Of a stretch of 64,000 nucleotides of DNA, positions 29,016-38,134 are shown in pieces. The stretch lies in contig CACXNL010000004.1 in assembly GCA_902769055.1 (NCBI GenBank), positions 38,586 to 102,585 of the forward strand, written 5' to 3'. The number at the start of each line of letters is the position of its first letter. Positions within the stretch are counted from its first letter, which is position 1. This stretch comes from an uncultured Pseudomonadota bacterium. GTDB lineage: Bacteria; Pseudomonadota; Alphaproteobacteria; RUG11792. The notes beneath the pieces are model-generated. The model saw nothing but the letters and a program-made list of their open reading frames with translations, was not told the origin of the DNA and made no database searches. Both the position numbers and the translations under genes were made by a program.

Positions 29016-30974
29016 CTAAAATTCATACGGATCAACATCAATTGTAACTCTGATATTTTTCGGTGAAGATTGTAGTAAATCGATAGATGCGACATATTTC
29101 TGTAATGGCGACTGGGAAAGTATCAGAATTTTCAGTCGATATCGCGAGCGAAGTTTGTATATAGTAGGTTGGATTGGTCCTAAAATTTTGATATTGGCAA
29201 CACGAGGCATTACCGAAACGAGTTGTGAAGCAAATTCAGAAACTTCACGCTCTGTAAGCGCCGATAAAGTAATCGATACCATTTTCCCGAATGGCGGCAT
29301 TTGAGTTAATTTTCTATTCTGTATTTCAGTTGTATACAATTTCTCGATGTCGTTATTCTCCAAAATTTTCATGATATAGTCATCAGGATTATACGTCTGT
29401 ATGATGACTTTGCCACGAGTATCTCCGGTGCGCCCAGCTCGTCCCGCAACCTGGCATAGCAGCTGAAACGTCCGTTCCAAAGCCCTGAAATCATCGCTAT
29501 AAAGCATCGCGTCGACACAGGTCACGATGACCAGACTGAGGCTGTCGAAGTTGTGTCCCTTGGCGACTATCTGTGTTCCCAATATTATATCAACTTCATT
29601 ATTTTTGATTTGCTCAATAGCCTTTGCGATTTTATTCGGTGTGTTAATAGTGTCGCTCGAAAGCATCAAAATTCGCGCATCTGGAAACAATTCAGCACAT
29701 TCCTCTTGCACCTTCTCAATCCCCGCGCCTATTCCGATAAGCGACGCCTCGCCGCAATGTGAGCAGATGTTTTTCGCGCTTGTCCTGAAATCGCAATAGT
29801 GGCACACAAGCTCTTTCGTGTCCAGGTGGTAGCAAAGCCAGGCGGAGCATCCGGGGCAAGTTACGCGTTCTCCGCAGGAACGACAGAGCACCTTTGGCGT
29901 GTGACCGCGACGATTTACAAATATCAACACTTGCTTTTTCTGCTTTAGACATTCCTGTATTTCGTGCTTTGAGTATTCGCTTAGTACTCCACTTTGCTTT
30001 TCCTTACGCAAATCATCTATACTAATCACCGGCAAAGTCGCATTTTTGTGATATCGCGACGTCAGTTTTATATACTTATACTTGCCAGTGACAGCATTGT
30101 AATACGTCTCAATCGATGGCGTTGCGGAGGACAAAATTACTGGTATATTCAGCGTATAGCCAAGGTATATTGCCATATCGCGAGCGTTGTAAATTGCCGT
30201 TTCACTTTGCTTAAACGACATATCATGCTCTTCGTCAATTATAATCAGCTCGAGCTTGGCAAACGGTATAAACATCGCAGATCTAGCTCCGACGATTACC
30301 ATTCGTTGCCCATTTATCGCTTTTTTCCATATATTTAGCTTTTTTGACTTTACGACAGTATTATGCCATATGTATACTTCGCAATTGAGCCGCGCTGCAA
30401 CTTTTTTTGCTAACTCATTAGAAAGAGCTATTTCGGGAACGAGAATGAGTATTTGGTTCGCACTTCTAGACTTCATTATTTCTCTTGCAACTTCCAGAAA
30501 TACTTCTGTCTTCCCGGAGCCAGTTATACCATGCAACAGAATTGCCTTATATTTATTTCTATATTCCAGAATTTCAGATACAGCTGCCTTCTGCTCTTCA
30601 TTTAAAATAACCGGTGCTTCTGATACAACATTAGGAATTTTTATCGACTTTTCAGGAATTAAAATCGCATCGGTCGAAAACGGAATTATCATACTATAAA
30701 AAGTACCAAGACGTATTAGATTATATTCAGAGACGAATTGCGCAAATTTTATGTAATTCTCAGGAATTTTATACGGCAGAACCAATGCGATTTTCTTTAT
30801 CTTTCCTTCAAAATCAGAACCGACATTATCAATTACCACACCAACAGAGCAACTATTCCTGAAGTCAACCGAAACTATTTGCCCAATATCCAAGGACTGT
30901 TCGAAAGAATATGTATATGTCGTATTCAAGTCCCGTGTGACCGCAATACTATACTTCAATATCTTCTGCTCCAC
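29016..30974 (-). CDS. priA: Primosomal replication-restart helicase PriA
   Basis: A 652-residue superfamily 2 helicase that reloads replisomes at stalled forks. Walker A is HGITGSGKTEV near residue 148, Walker B is DEEHD, and a Cys-rich zinc module (CRSCGERVTCPGC, CHYCDF, CSHCGEA) interrupts the helicase core as in all PriA proteins. Motif V/VI is AGRAGRTGD. It is somewhat shorter than the E. coli enzyme, mainly in the N-terminal DNA-binding domain. The GTG start at 30974 has a near-perfect GGAGGT 5 bases upstream and lies inside the end of tamB. Confidence 0.95.
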   Translation of the reverse strand: MEQKILKYSIAVTRDLNTTYTYSFEQSLDIGQIVSVDFRNSCSVGVVIDNVGSDFEGKIKKIALVLPYKIPENYIKFAQFVSEYNLIRLGTFYSMIIPFSTDAILIPEKSIKIPNVVSEAPVILNEEQKAAVSEILEYRNKYKAILLHGITGSGKTEVFLEVAREIMKSRSANQILILVPEIALSNELAKKVAARLNCEVYIWHNTVVKSKKLNIWKKAINGQRMVIVGARSAMFIPFAKLELIIIDEEHDMSFKQSETAIYNARDMAIYLGYTLNIPVILSSATPSIETYYNAVTGKYKYIKLTSRYHKNATLPVISIDDLRKEKQSGVLSEYSKHEIQECLKQKKQVLIFVNRRGHTPKVLCRSCGERVTCPGCSAWLCYHLDTKELVCHYCDFRTSAKNICSHCGEASLIGIGAGIEKVQEECAELFPDARILMLSSDTINTPNKIAKAIEQIKNNEVDIILGTQIVAKGHNFDSLSLVIVTCVDAMLYSDDFRALERTFQLLCQVAGRAGRTGDTRGKVIIQTYNPDDYIMKILENNDIEKLYTTEIQNRKLTQMPPFGKMVSITLSALTEREVSEFASQLVSVMPRVANIKILGPIQPTIYKLRSRYRLKILILSQSPLQKYVASIDLLQSSPKNIRVTIDVDPYEF

Positions 30975-33430
30975 AAAATACCTCCGCCCAACGAATCTTT
31001 AGACGATAAATCAACCGTAGCCTTGGTATTCTTCGCAATATCTGCCTCCGCAACCACATTTGTTTCGTCTTTTCCCGGCGCTTGCTCAACTGAAACCTTG
31101 AATTTCCCGATTTTTTTGCCAAGACTGACGGTGTCATATTCCTCGCCGGATGAGTTTTTTGTCTTCTTTATCGAAATCGTATCAATCCCAAACATAGTCT
31201 TCATCCGTCCCAAAATGTTGAGGTCGGCGCCTCCAGACAAGTTGGTCATGACGCCTAAAAGCGCCATCGCTTCTCCTATCGATATTTCCGAAGAGGCTTT
31301 CTCAAAAAGCATATACGCAATAATGTCATTGTCTGGCATATATGGATTTGAGTATAGATTGACTTTCGATTGACCGACTGTCTGTATAAATTTCGCGCCA
31401 ACTGTGATTTTATCAATCACCTTCTCCGCCGAAACAGATATGTTTGTATCATTATTATTTATAAGTACGTCACCTCCTTTTAATTTGAATGCATTATCCG
31501 TTAACTCTATTTTCCCTGATTTCAACTTTGCTGCAAATTCGTACTTTGGCGCCAGCAAATCGCCAGTTACTTTCGCATTGGCGTCCCAGGCACTTTGTAG
31601 CCCAAATCCACTTACAGTTAGTTCCGGCTTCATACTAAGTTGTATATCCGTCGGAAATTTGATCTTTATGCTATTCGATGACTGCGTTTCGGGTTTCCTC
31701 TTCGTAATTAAATCAGTTGAACGCATAGATAACATAACTATGCTCGAAACATCAATAGCAGGCTTTTCGGTATACAAATCGCCCTTGACCTTCACTTCAT
31801 TCATCAAGTCGCCATTCAACGTCACATTTCCAAAAAGCCGCGCGTTCAACCACTTTTGGTCAACAGCTTTGAATTTATCGATTTTTATGCCGATATTTGT
31901 ATCCAACTTGCCATTAACATACCGTATCTTCCCAGAACCATTTACCGTCCCGCCAATTTTTGAGTCATCTCGCGCATATATTTTCGTGATGTTTAATGTA
32001 TCTTTATGTAATTTTCCCAGCAGCGTTATATCGCGTATATAGGTTCCACTTGGCATATTCACATATACCCCGTTCTGCAACGATATATCTCCAGTTATTT
32101 CGGGATTGCTTACAGTGCCCATCGGGTTTATCCTGTATTTCATATTTCCTCTAATACGCTGTCCAGGAGCTACCTTATAATCCTTTAAATCGATCGCTCC
32201 ATTTGCGTTGCATTCTATTCTCGACCTTTCATCAATTATCCAATCCTTCGCTTTTGCTTTTATATTAAACTTTTGCTTCTTATGTAACAGCTCAAATGTG
32301 GTACCTATATCTATTCCATCTTTTGCATATTGTCCAGATATATTCACCACCGGAATTTGTACATCCATATATTCAAGATTATCTATATGAAAATCCAGGT
32401 TCTCGACACCTTGTTTATATTCCGCTATTCCATTTAATTTTCCCTTTAATCCACCTAATATGTCGATTTGCGAAATATCAACATCTTGAACGGATATATT
32501 GCCTAAGGAAAATTTCTCACTTGATAAGTTAATTCCGCTTATATCTATTTCCCCATTTTTCAAAAGTACCGAAAAATCCGAAACTTTCAATGATTTATCT
32601 ATTGCTATCGGAGATACTTTTATATTTTTCCCAAGTCGTATATCGTGAATATTTGTTTCCAATTTATCCAAATCATAATCAATCTTCCCCGAAATATTTA
32701 AGTTCTTATCTTTAAACTTAGCTTTAATGAATTCATTTTCTGTCCAAATTTTTATATTGGGATGATACCTAGAAAATTTTAAGTTACCAGAAAAATCTTT
32801 TTTCCCAACAATGCCATCCAGTGTTATATCACCATATCTTAGCTCTAGCTTATTGTTTGTTTTATCGAATGCAGCTGCAACACAATAATCATTTAATCTA
32901 CAATTTCCCTGCATTGTTTTGCCAACAAAATTCCATCGTGCTGCAACTTTTCCAATACTAGACTTAAAGCTGAGGTATGATGAATCAGTTTTCCGATTAT
33001 GTCCCAACGAAACATCATTAATCTTTTCCTTCCCAATTCCTATTTCCTTTATCTCTGCTTTCTTTATTACCTTCTGCATTACAACAGGGATTAAAAATTT
33101 AAAGTCCGAAGGGCACAGCTTTGCATCAGTTAACTGAGTTATACTTACTTTATCTATTCCGATATACTTTATACTAAAAATACGAGAACTTAATGCAATG
33201 TCAAGTCGATTTACATCAATTCGCATATCTTTATCTTCCATACATAATCCTTTAATTGCAAATTTAAATGGGAAAAATCCTTGCATTTCGTCAAAGCTTA
33301 TCTGAAAATCAGATGTATTTATTAAACTTAAGAGCCTGCGTTGAACAAAATTCAACTGCAAGCTCCCGAAAATAGTTACGATTACCGTTATTAGAATAAC
33401 CAGCTGTTTAATTATGTAACGCGCTATCAC
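30956..33430 (-). CDS. tamB: TamB-like translocation and assembly protein
   Basis: An 824-residue protein with one N-terminal signal-anchor helix (IIKQLVILITVIVTIFGS) followed by a long beta-rich, repetitive periplasmic body and the conserved DUF490 C-terminus (PDNDIIAYMLFEKASSEIS, GGADLNILGRMKTMFGID). TamB proteins bridge inner and outer membranes and move phospholipids or help insert autotransporters. I chose the GTG at 33430, which has GGAG 7 bases before it, over the TTG at 33451. It overlaps pepF by 23 bases and priA by 19. Its usual partner TamA is not in the window. Confidence 0.88.
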   Translation of the reverse strand: MIARYIIKQLVILITVIVTIFGSLQLNFVQRRLLSLINTSDFQISFDEMQGFFPFKFAIKGLCMEDKDMRIDVNRLDIALSSRIFSIKYIGIDKVSITQLTDAKLCPSDFKFLIPVVMQKVIKKAEIKEIGIGKEKINDVSLGHNRKTDSSYLSFKSSIGKVAARWNFVGKTMQGNCRLNDYCVAAAFDKTNNKLELRYGDITLDGIVGKKDFSGNLKFSRYHPNIKIWTENEFIKAKFKDKNLNISGKIDYDLDKLETNIHDIRLGKNIKVSPIAIDKSLKVSDFSVLLKNGEIDISGINLSSEKFSLGNISVQDVDISQIDILGGLKGKLNGIAEYKQGVENLDFHIDNLEYMDVQIPVVNISGQYAKDGIDIGTTFELLHKKQKFNIKAKAKDWIIDERSRIECNANGAIDLKDYKVAPGQRIRGNMKYRINPMGTVSNPEITGDISLQNGVYVNMPSGTYIRDITLLGKLHKDTLNITKIYARDDSKIGGTVNGSGKIRYVNGKLDTNIGIKIDKFKAVDQKWLNARLFGNVTLNGDLMNEVKVKGDLYTEKPAIDVSSIVMLSMRSTDLITKRKPETQSSNSIKIKFPTDIQLSMKPELTVSGFGLQSAWDANAKVTGDLLAPKYEFAAKLKSGKIELTDNAFKLKGGDVLINNNDTNISVSAEKVIDKITVGAKFIQTVGQSKVNLYSNPYMPDNDIIAYMLFEKASSEISIGEAMALLGVMTNLSGGADLNILGRMKTMFGIDTISIKKTKNSSGEEYDTVSLGKKIGKFKVSVEQAPGKDETNVVAEADIAKNTKATVDLSSKDSLGGGILWSRRY

Positions 33431-35258
33431 ATAGCTTCTCCAGCTCGTCAATCTCGGCTTCTATCGACTTCAGAGCACTGTCCCAGAACTTTCGCGAATT
33501 TGCATCAATACCGAACATCTGCGCTATCTCCGCGTAAGTTTTCGTCCCGCCTGACGCCAACGCTTCCTCATACTTCGCCACAAATTCCTTCCCGGTTTTC
33601 TTATACTCGGCATAAAGTCCCTCGACAAAAAGAGCACCAAAAGAGTATGAATACACATAAAACGGTCTATCCGTGAAATGAGTTATATATCCCCAGTAAT
33701 TGTCGACGCAATGATCTATTTCAACGCCATCGCCCAGTGACTCCTCAAGCACCTTGCGCCATTCAGCATTCAACTCCTCTGCGGTCAGCTCCTTATCTTT
33801 ACGTATTTCGTGTATTCTGCGCTCAAATTTCAAGAAAGCTGTTTGTCGAAATACCGTCCCCATCACGTCATCCAACCTAGCGCATATTAACTCAATTTTC
33901 CGCTCCGGATCTTTCTCCGCATTTATCAAGCACTCATTGGTCAATTTCTCTCCAAACGTCGACGCCGTCTCAGATATATTAAGCGGCGGATGACTTACCA
34001 AATACTTGTTTTTCAGCGACAAAGTCATATGTATTGCATGCCCGAATTCGTGCGCAATCGTCGTTACATCACGAGTACTGCCGTAAAAATTCAGCATTAC
34101 GTATGGCTTCTCATCTGGCATAGACCACGCAAACGCTCCCGAGACCTTTCCCTCCTTCGGATAAACGTCCACATGCGAACTGATCGCCAACTCCTTCACA
34201 ATTTCATAAAAACGTTCGGAGAAGTTTTTATACACGTCAAAAACTATCTTCAACGCTTCGTCATACGTGTACTTTTTCTCTGCGCCTTTAGTCAATTTTA
34301 CTTGCGAGCAGCGATCCCAGTACTGCAATTTCTTCTTTCCAAGTATCCGTGCTTTTAGCTTATAGTATCTATGGCAAATTTTATGATAATGCTCAGTCAC
34401 CGCATCCAGCATATTATCCACAGCTTCCTGCGATATATCATCGGCAAAATACCGAGGCTCTTCGGGCGTCTTGTACTTTCTTATCCCGCGAAATACCTTA
34501 TGCTCCAGTGCAATGTTGTTAAATACGCTCACTAAAGCGTATTCATTCTTCTTCAACCCCTCCGACAAAGCCCTGCTCGCCGCCGCACGTATCTCCTCGG
34601 TTTCGCCATTATTCGCTTTTTCTACCACATCGGATAACGTCAGCGTCTTCCCATCAAACGGAAACTCTATCCTCGAAAGCGCTCCCTCATGAAACTTGTG
34701 CCACGAATCGCCACAAGCCTGAATTTTCGCCAAAAGCACTTCCTCAGACTCCGAAAGCATATGCTCCTTATACTTGAAAACATTTCGAATGTACTTTCCA
34801 TACTTTGCCAATTCGCTATCACTTGCCATTTTTGACCGTACAGCTTTGTAATCCAGCTTCTGCATCGCGACGTCGAACTTGCACAATGTCTCATTGCACT
34901 TGCTGTCCAACTCGGTCATCCTCTGACAAGCATTGGATACTGCGCTGTCTTTTTGGTTTAGCTTAAAACTAAGCCCGAAATACGAATACATCTCGCACAT
35001 CGTCGCACATATGTCATTGCACTCGACTATTGCATCCTTGAGATTGTCTACAGTAAGACATCCCAGGTACTTTTCTTCAAAACGCTTTACACGCTTCAAA
35101 ATTTCATCCGCGTCTGTTTGTATTCGGGGATCACCCACCGACTTGTATTTATTAAGCGCCCAAGTCGTTGTATACTCAGACGCTTCCTGTTCTTTGCATT
35201 CCACCATACTCGGCACCATCAAACACCCGACAATCGCAACACTTGCCAAATTCCGCAT
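33408..35258 (-). CDS. pepF: Oligoendopeptidase F-like M3 metallopeptidase with N-terminal signal sequence
   Basis: A 616-residue zinc peptidase of family M3. The active site HEFGHAIH is near residue 395 and the third zinc ligand region is in NISETASTFGE further on. Most oligoendopeptidase F enzymes are cytosolic, but this one begins with a signal-like segment (MRNLASVAIVGCLMVPSMVEC). The stretch AIVGC could be a lipobox, otherwise cleavage would be after SMVEC. The ATG is secure, with GAGGAAG 4 bases before it. It sits between rpmA (14 bases upstream) and tamB in one transcription unit, so it may act on peptides in the periplasm or outside the cell. Confidence 0.88.
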   Translation of the reverse strand: MRNLASVAIVGCLMVPSMVECKEQEASEYTTTWALNKYKSVGDPRIQTDADEILKRVKRFEEKYLGCLTVDNLKDAIVECNDICATMCEMYSYFGLSFKLNQKDSAVSNACQRMTELDSKCNETLCKFDVAMQKLDYKAVRSKMASDSELAKYGKYIRNVFKYKEHMLSESEEVLLAKIQACGDSWHKFHEGALSRIEFPFDGKTLTLSDVVEKANNGETEEIRAAASRALSEGLKKNEYALVSVFNNIALEHKVFRGIRKYKTPEEPRYFADDISQEAVDNMLDAVTEHYHKICHRYYKLKARILGKKKLQYWDRCSQVKLTKGAEKKYTYDEALKIVFDVYKNFSERFYEIVKELAISSHVDVYPKEGKVSGAFAWSMPDEKPYVMLNFYGSTRDVTTIAHEFGHAIHMTLSLKNKYLVSHPPLNISETASTFGEKLTNECLINAEKDPERKIELICARLDDVMGTVFRQTAFLKFERRIHEIRKDKELTAEELNAEWRKVLEESLGDGVEIDHCVDNYWGYITHFTDRPFYVYSYSFGALFVEGLYAEYKKTGKEFVAKYEEALASGGTKTYAEIAQMFGIDANSRKFWDSALKSIEAEIDELEKLCDSALHN

Positions 35259-35272
35259 TATACTTCCTCGAC

Positions 35273-35530
35273 CTATATCAGAGGCTCGACACCGACGTAT
35301 GTCCTGCCATTACGTCCAGTTCTGAAAAATACGGTTCCATCAACCAGAGAGTATACCGTGTGGTCTCTGCCCAATCCGACATTATCCGCAACTTTATACT
35401 TCGTCCCGCGCTGACGCACAAGGATTGTTCCCGCCAAAACATACTGTCCGCTGAACCGCTTCACTCCAAGCCTTCTCCCCGCCGAGTCTCGTCCGTTTCT
35501 TGAACTTCCACTACCTTTTTTTGTAGACAT
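35273..35530 (-). CDS. rpmA: 50S ribosomal protein L27
   Basis: An 85-residue protein with the invariant L27 core ([19 protein letters not shown]) directly after a short basic tail that reaches toward the peptidyl-transferase centre. No N-terminal extension needing cleavage is present. It follows rplU by 12 bases and precedes pepF; the obg gene that often follows is absent here. Confidence 0.97.
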   Translation of the reverse strand: MSTKKGSGSSRNGRDSAGRRLGVKRFSGQYVLAGTILVRQRGTKYKVADNVGLGRDHTVYSLVDGTVFFRTGRNGRTYVGVEPLI

Positions 35531-35542
35531 TTTCCTCTCCTA

Positions 35543-35863
35543 CTACTTTCCCAAAGCTATATCCGTAATCTTCAAAACAGTCATCATCTGGCGATGTCCA
35601 TTCTTACGCCTATGGTTGTGACGACGTATTTTCTTGAAGATTATCACTTTTTTATTCCTCACGTGCCTCAAAACCTCGGCACTAACGACGGCGTTCGCCA
35701 ACTCAGACTTAACCGCAACGACCTCCCCCTTATCGGATGACGTCAAAACAACATCCGTCAACTTAACGACCGCGGACGGCTCCGCCTCGACTTTCTCAAC
35801 CTTTAAAACATCACCAGGCTTAACGCAATACTGCTTCCCGCCGGTTCTCACTACAGCAAACAT
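35543..35863 (-). CDS. rplU: 50S ribosomal protein L21
   Basis: A 106-residue ribosomal protein with the L21 start (MFAVVRTGGKQYCVKPGD) and the conserved basic KIRRHNHRRKNGHRQ tail. It is the first gene of the rplU-rpmA-pepF-tamB-priA run; its promoter must lie in 35864-36090, where it is divergent from DUF285 copy 3. Confidence 0.97.
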   Translation of the reverse strand: MFAVVRTGGKQYCVKPGDVLKVEKVEAEPSAVVKLTDVVLTSSDKGEVVAVKSELANAVVSAEVLRHVRNKKVIIFKKIRRHNHRRKNGHRQMMTVLKITDIALGK

Positions 35864-36004
35864 ATCTCTTCCGCTCAGATCAAAAGTACATCGATCACTC
35901 TAGCACCATTTTTGCCTTTGATCAAGCAAGGGAAACCTGAAACTATGAATAAGGGAACAAATGGTAATCAACCAGCAATCCAAAAAACTTTTTCGATGTT
36001 ATCA

Positions 36005-36147
36005 AAAGATCCAAAAGTTTAAACAAAAATCTAACTAATATTGACATAAATTTTATCTATTACGAAAATTTTTGAAAAAATGTTAAAAAGGTGTTGACAT
36101 ACGTCGCGGGGGGGGAATTGTCTTAGAAATTTTTAGGAGTGTTAAAA
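36005..36147 (+). promoter_or_regulatory. Conserved poly-G promoter module of DUF285 copy 3
   Basis: A TTGACA box at 36094-36099 is followed by 8 bases, then eight G at 36108-36115, then AATTGTCTTAGAA and the ribosome-binding site TTAGGAG. About 130 bases are nearly identical to the sequence upstream of DUF285 copy 4 (52799-52920), where there are seven G plus AG, making the spacing one base longer. No standard -10 hexamer is obvious after the tract. The length of a G tract placed here could tune promoter strength. Confidence 0.65.
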
Positions 36148-37287
36148 ATGAAGAGAAGTAGGACCTGTTTGCTTAGCGGTGCCGCTGTAGTTGCAGTGAT
36201 GGGCAATATGCAGAAGTTGAAGAGCGCTGAAGTAGAGCAGAAATTGGTTGTGAATGTTTGCAAGTCTATTTCTGATCCGAGTGTGCTACCCGCCTTTGTA
36301 AAAGCTGAATGGAGCAATGAACAAGAGGCAGGTGGGGTAACGCTTAAAAAGCTGACACTTAACAACCCGGATAAGGTAACCGATATGACTTTGGTTATAT
36401 CGGCGAAGGATAGTCCACAACAGATCGGCATAGAAGAGTATTGCTTTAAATTTGGTAAATGTTCATCCGAGAAGCTGCGGGTGCATTTTGTTTTCGAAGG
36501 CGACGGCGATAAGCGTATCTTGCTGCCAAGCAATTGTCATGCTCTATTTGCCGCCCAGAACGGCAGTGTGACACACAGTATTGATTTAAGTGGAGTGGAT
36601 ACCAGTCGGGTAACTTGGATGGCAGGCATGTTTGCAGGCTGTGAGAATGTTCGTGAATTAGACCTACGATCTTTCAAAATGGATCACGTCAGCATAACTG
36701 GATTATGGTATATGTGTCTGGGATGCTCCAAGTTAAAAACACTAAACATATCATCATTCACACAACACCAAAAGCTCGCGACATCTTTTATGTTTAAAGG
36801 CAGCGAGAACCTGATGACTCTATGCAAAATTATAGAAGAAGACGTAGCCCTGGAAGAAAAGGCTGTGAACGGATCGAGTGCTGAATCGGTGTTACCTTCT
36901 TCACAGCCGGAGATCATTGAACCGACACAAAACGATGGGATAAAACTTGAAAACAAAATAACACAAGAGCAAAAGGAAAATCTGCCAAATCAGCGTATCG
37001 AAAAGTCAAGGGAAGTTTCTCACCTTGAAAACACACACGTTAAATTTAATGCCAAACCGGAGGTGACAAGTATTCAACTAGAGGAGCCAAATTTGAGGCG
37101 TGAATTAAAGGACAACAAGTCGATTTTGCCTACAAAGTCACGGATAGTCAACACTAAGGCACAAAAAGAAAATGCAAATCCAGCAACAGTTGAGGTGAAC
37201 AACACAGAGCAAAAGGCGACTTGGTATACTCCGATAGCTAAGTTTTGTAGCTGGATGAAACGCACAGTTTTGTCCTGGTTTAAATAA
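36148..37287 (+). CDS. Secreted BspA-type DUF285 leucine-rich repeat protein, copy 3
   Basis: A 379-residue protein with signal peptide (MKRSRTCLLSGAAVVAVMG, cleavage near SAE), a short beta-rich region, DUF285 repeats at residues about 125-205 (LFAAQNG, MFAGCEN, LDLRSF, MCLGCSK), a Glu/Lys/Asn-rich linker and the shared Trp-rich tail (WYTPIAKFCSW, VLSWFK). The ATG at 36148 is chosen over the in-frame GTG at 36139: AGGAG is 8 bases before the ATG and the GTG falls inside that spacing. This is the best-preserved copy and has the poly-G module upstream and a terminator downstream. Function unknown; secretion is inferred. Confidence 0.85.
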   Translation: MKRSRTCLLSGAAVVAVMGNMQKLKSAEVEQKLVVNVCKSISDPSVLPAFVKAEWSNEQEAGGVTLKKLTLNNPDKVTDMTLVISAKDSPQQIGIEEYCFKFGKCSSEKLRVHFVFEGDGDKRILLPSNCHALFAAQNGSVTHSIDLSGVDTSRVTWMAGMFAGCENVRELDLRSFKMDHVSITGLWYMCLGCSKLKTLNISSFTQHQKLATSFMFKGSENLMTLCKIIEEDVALEEKAVNGSSAESVLPSSQPEIIEPTQNDGIKLENKITQEQKENLPNQRIEKSREVSHLENTHVKFNAKPEVTSIQLEEPNLRRELKDNKSILPTKSRIVNTKAQKENANPATVEVNNTEQKATWYTPIAKFCSWMKRTVLSWFK

Positions 37288-37584
37288 ACAATATACAGGG
37301 TACCGAGTGAGTTGGAAATACTTCACTCGGTGCGTGCTGTGGTGCCAGCTCCCGAAACAGGCGCTTGCGGGGAGTTCTTGTGAGGCTGAGCAGAAATTCT
37401 GGGGCATATCTGTATTCAGTACGCAAAGCATTACCGCGAGCACAGTGCATAGTGCACAAATTATAGAATGCACAGCCCACACCACAAACAATCGAAACAC
37501 CAGCGGCAGCACATACAGACCACCTAACAACAACCCTAATAACACAACTGGCGTTTGAACCGACGTACGAGTTAGCGCACCCAC
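37138..37584 (-). CDS. Doubtful small membrane protein overlapping trmL and DUF285 copy 3
   Basis: A GTG-initiated frame of 148 residues starts within the last codons of trmL. Its first 50 residues form two clean hydrophobic segments (VVLLGLLLGGLYVLPLVF, IICALCTVLAVMLCVL). The rest runs through the terminator and antisense to the conserved tail of the DUF285 gene. There is no ribosome-binding site. It may be a chance frame or a real gene with an overrun end. Confidence 0.22.
   Translation of the reverse strand: MGALTRTSVQTPVVLLGLLLGGLYVLPLVFRLFVVWAVHSIICALCTVLAVMLCVLNTDMPQNFCSASQELPASACFGSWHHSTHRVKYFQLTRYPVYCLFKPGQNCAFHPATKLSYRSIPSRLLLCVVHLNCCWICIFFLCLSVDYP
37302..37331 (+). terminator. Terminator of DUF285 copy 3
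   Basis: A 9-bp perfect stem (ACCGAGTGA at 37302-37310 with TCACTCGGT at 37323-37331) lies 14 bases past the stop. Unlike textbook terminators it lacks a T run. Confidence 0.6.
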
Positions 37585-38027
37585 GCTGGATATCGGAGCT
37601 GACGCAGTGCCTCAGAAACACCAATCGCAACGCTTACCGCTACATTAAGGGATCTTGAACCATGCACCATTGGGATTACAACTTTATCATCACAAAGTTC
37701 ATAGATATCGTATGGCACCCCGGAACTTTCTTTGCCGACCATTATGCAATCGCTTGGCTTATACTGCAAATTGAAGTATGGCATTTCCGCTTTAGTATCG
37801 AGAAGAATTATTCGTCCTGTGAAACTATTTCGAAAATCTTGGAAGGTACTGTGAAGTTTAATATTCGTTTTATTAACGTAATCCATTCCTGCTCTCTTAA
37901 ATTCTCGAGAATCAAAGATGAAAGACATTGGTTCTATTATGTTCAAACGCAAGCCAAAACAAGCACAAAGCCTGGCAATAGTGCCGGTATTTTGGGCTAT
38001 TTCTGGTTCAAATAAACAAACTTCCAT
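37572..38027 (-). CDS. trmL: tRNA (cytidine/uridine-34 2'-O)-methyltransferase TrmL
   Basis: A 151-residue SPOUT-fold enzyme that methylates the wobble base of tRNA-Leu isoacceptors. Conserved motif 1 is EPEIAQNTGTIARLC near residue 7, motif 2 is VGKESSGVP near residue 98 and motif 3 is SRSLNVAVSVAI, which forms the knot. The ATG at 38027 is used although no clear ribosome-binding site is present. It is followed by the doubtful membrane frame described at 37138-37584. Confidence 0.94.
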   Translation of the reverse strand: MEVCLFEPEIAQNTGTIARLCACFGLRLNIIEPMSFIFDSREFKRAGMDYVNKTNIKLHSTFQDFRNSFTGRIILLDTKAEMPYFNLQYKPSDCIMVGKESSGVPYDIYELCDDKVVIPMVHGSRSLNVAVSVAIGVSEALRQLRYPAWVR

Positions 38028-38134
38028 CAAAATTTCAATAAATCAGATCCACTGAAACTATAGCATATTTTTCATAAAATTATTAAAATGCGCGTTATAC
38101 TCATTTTTACCGTATAGTATTATTAAAAAAACAT

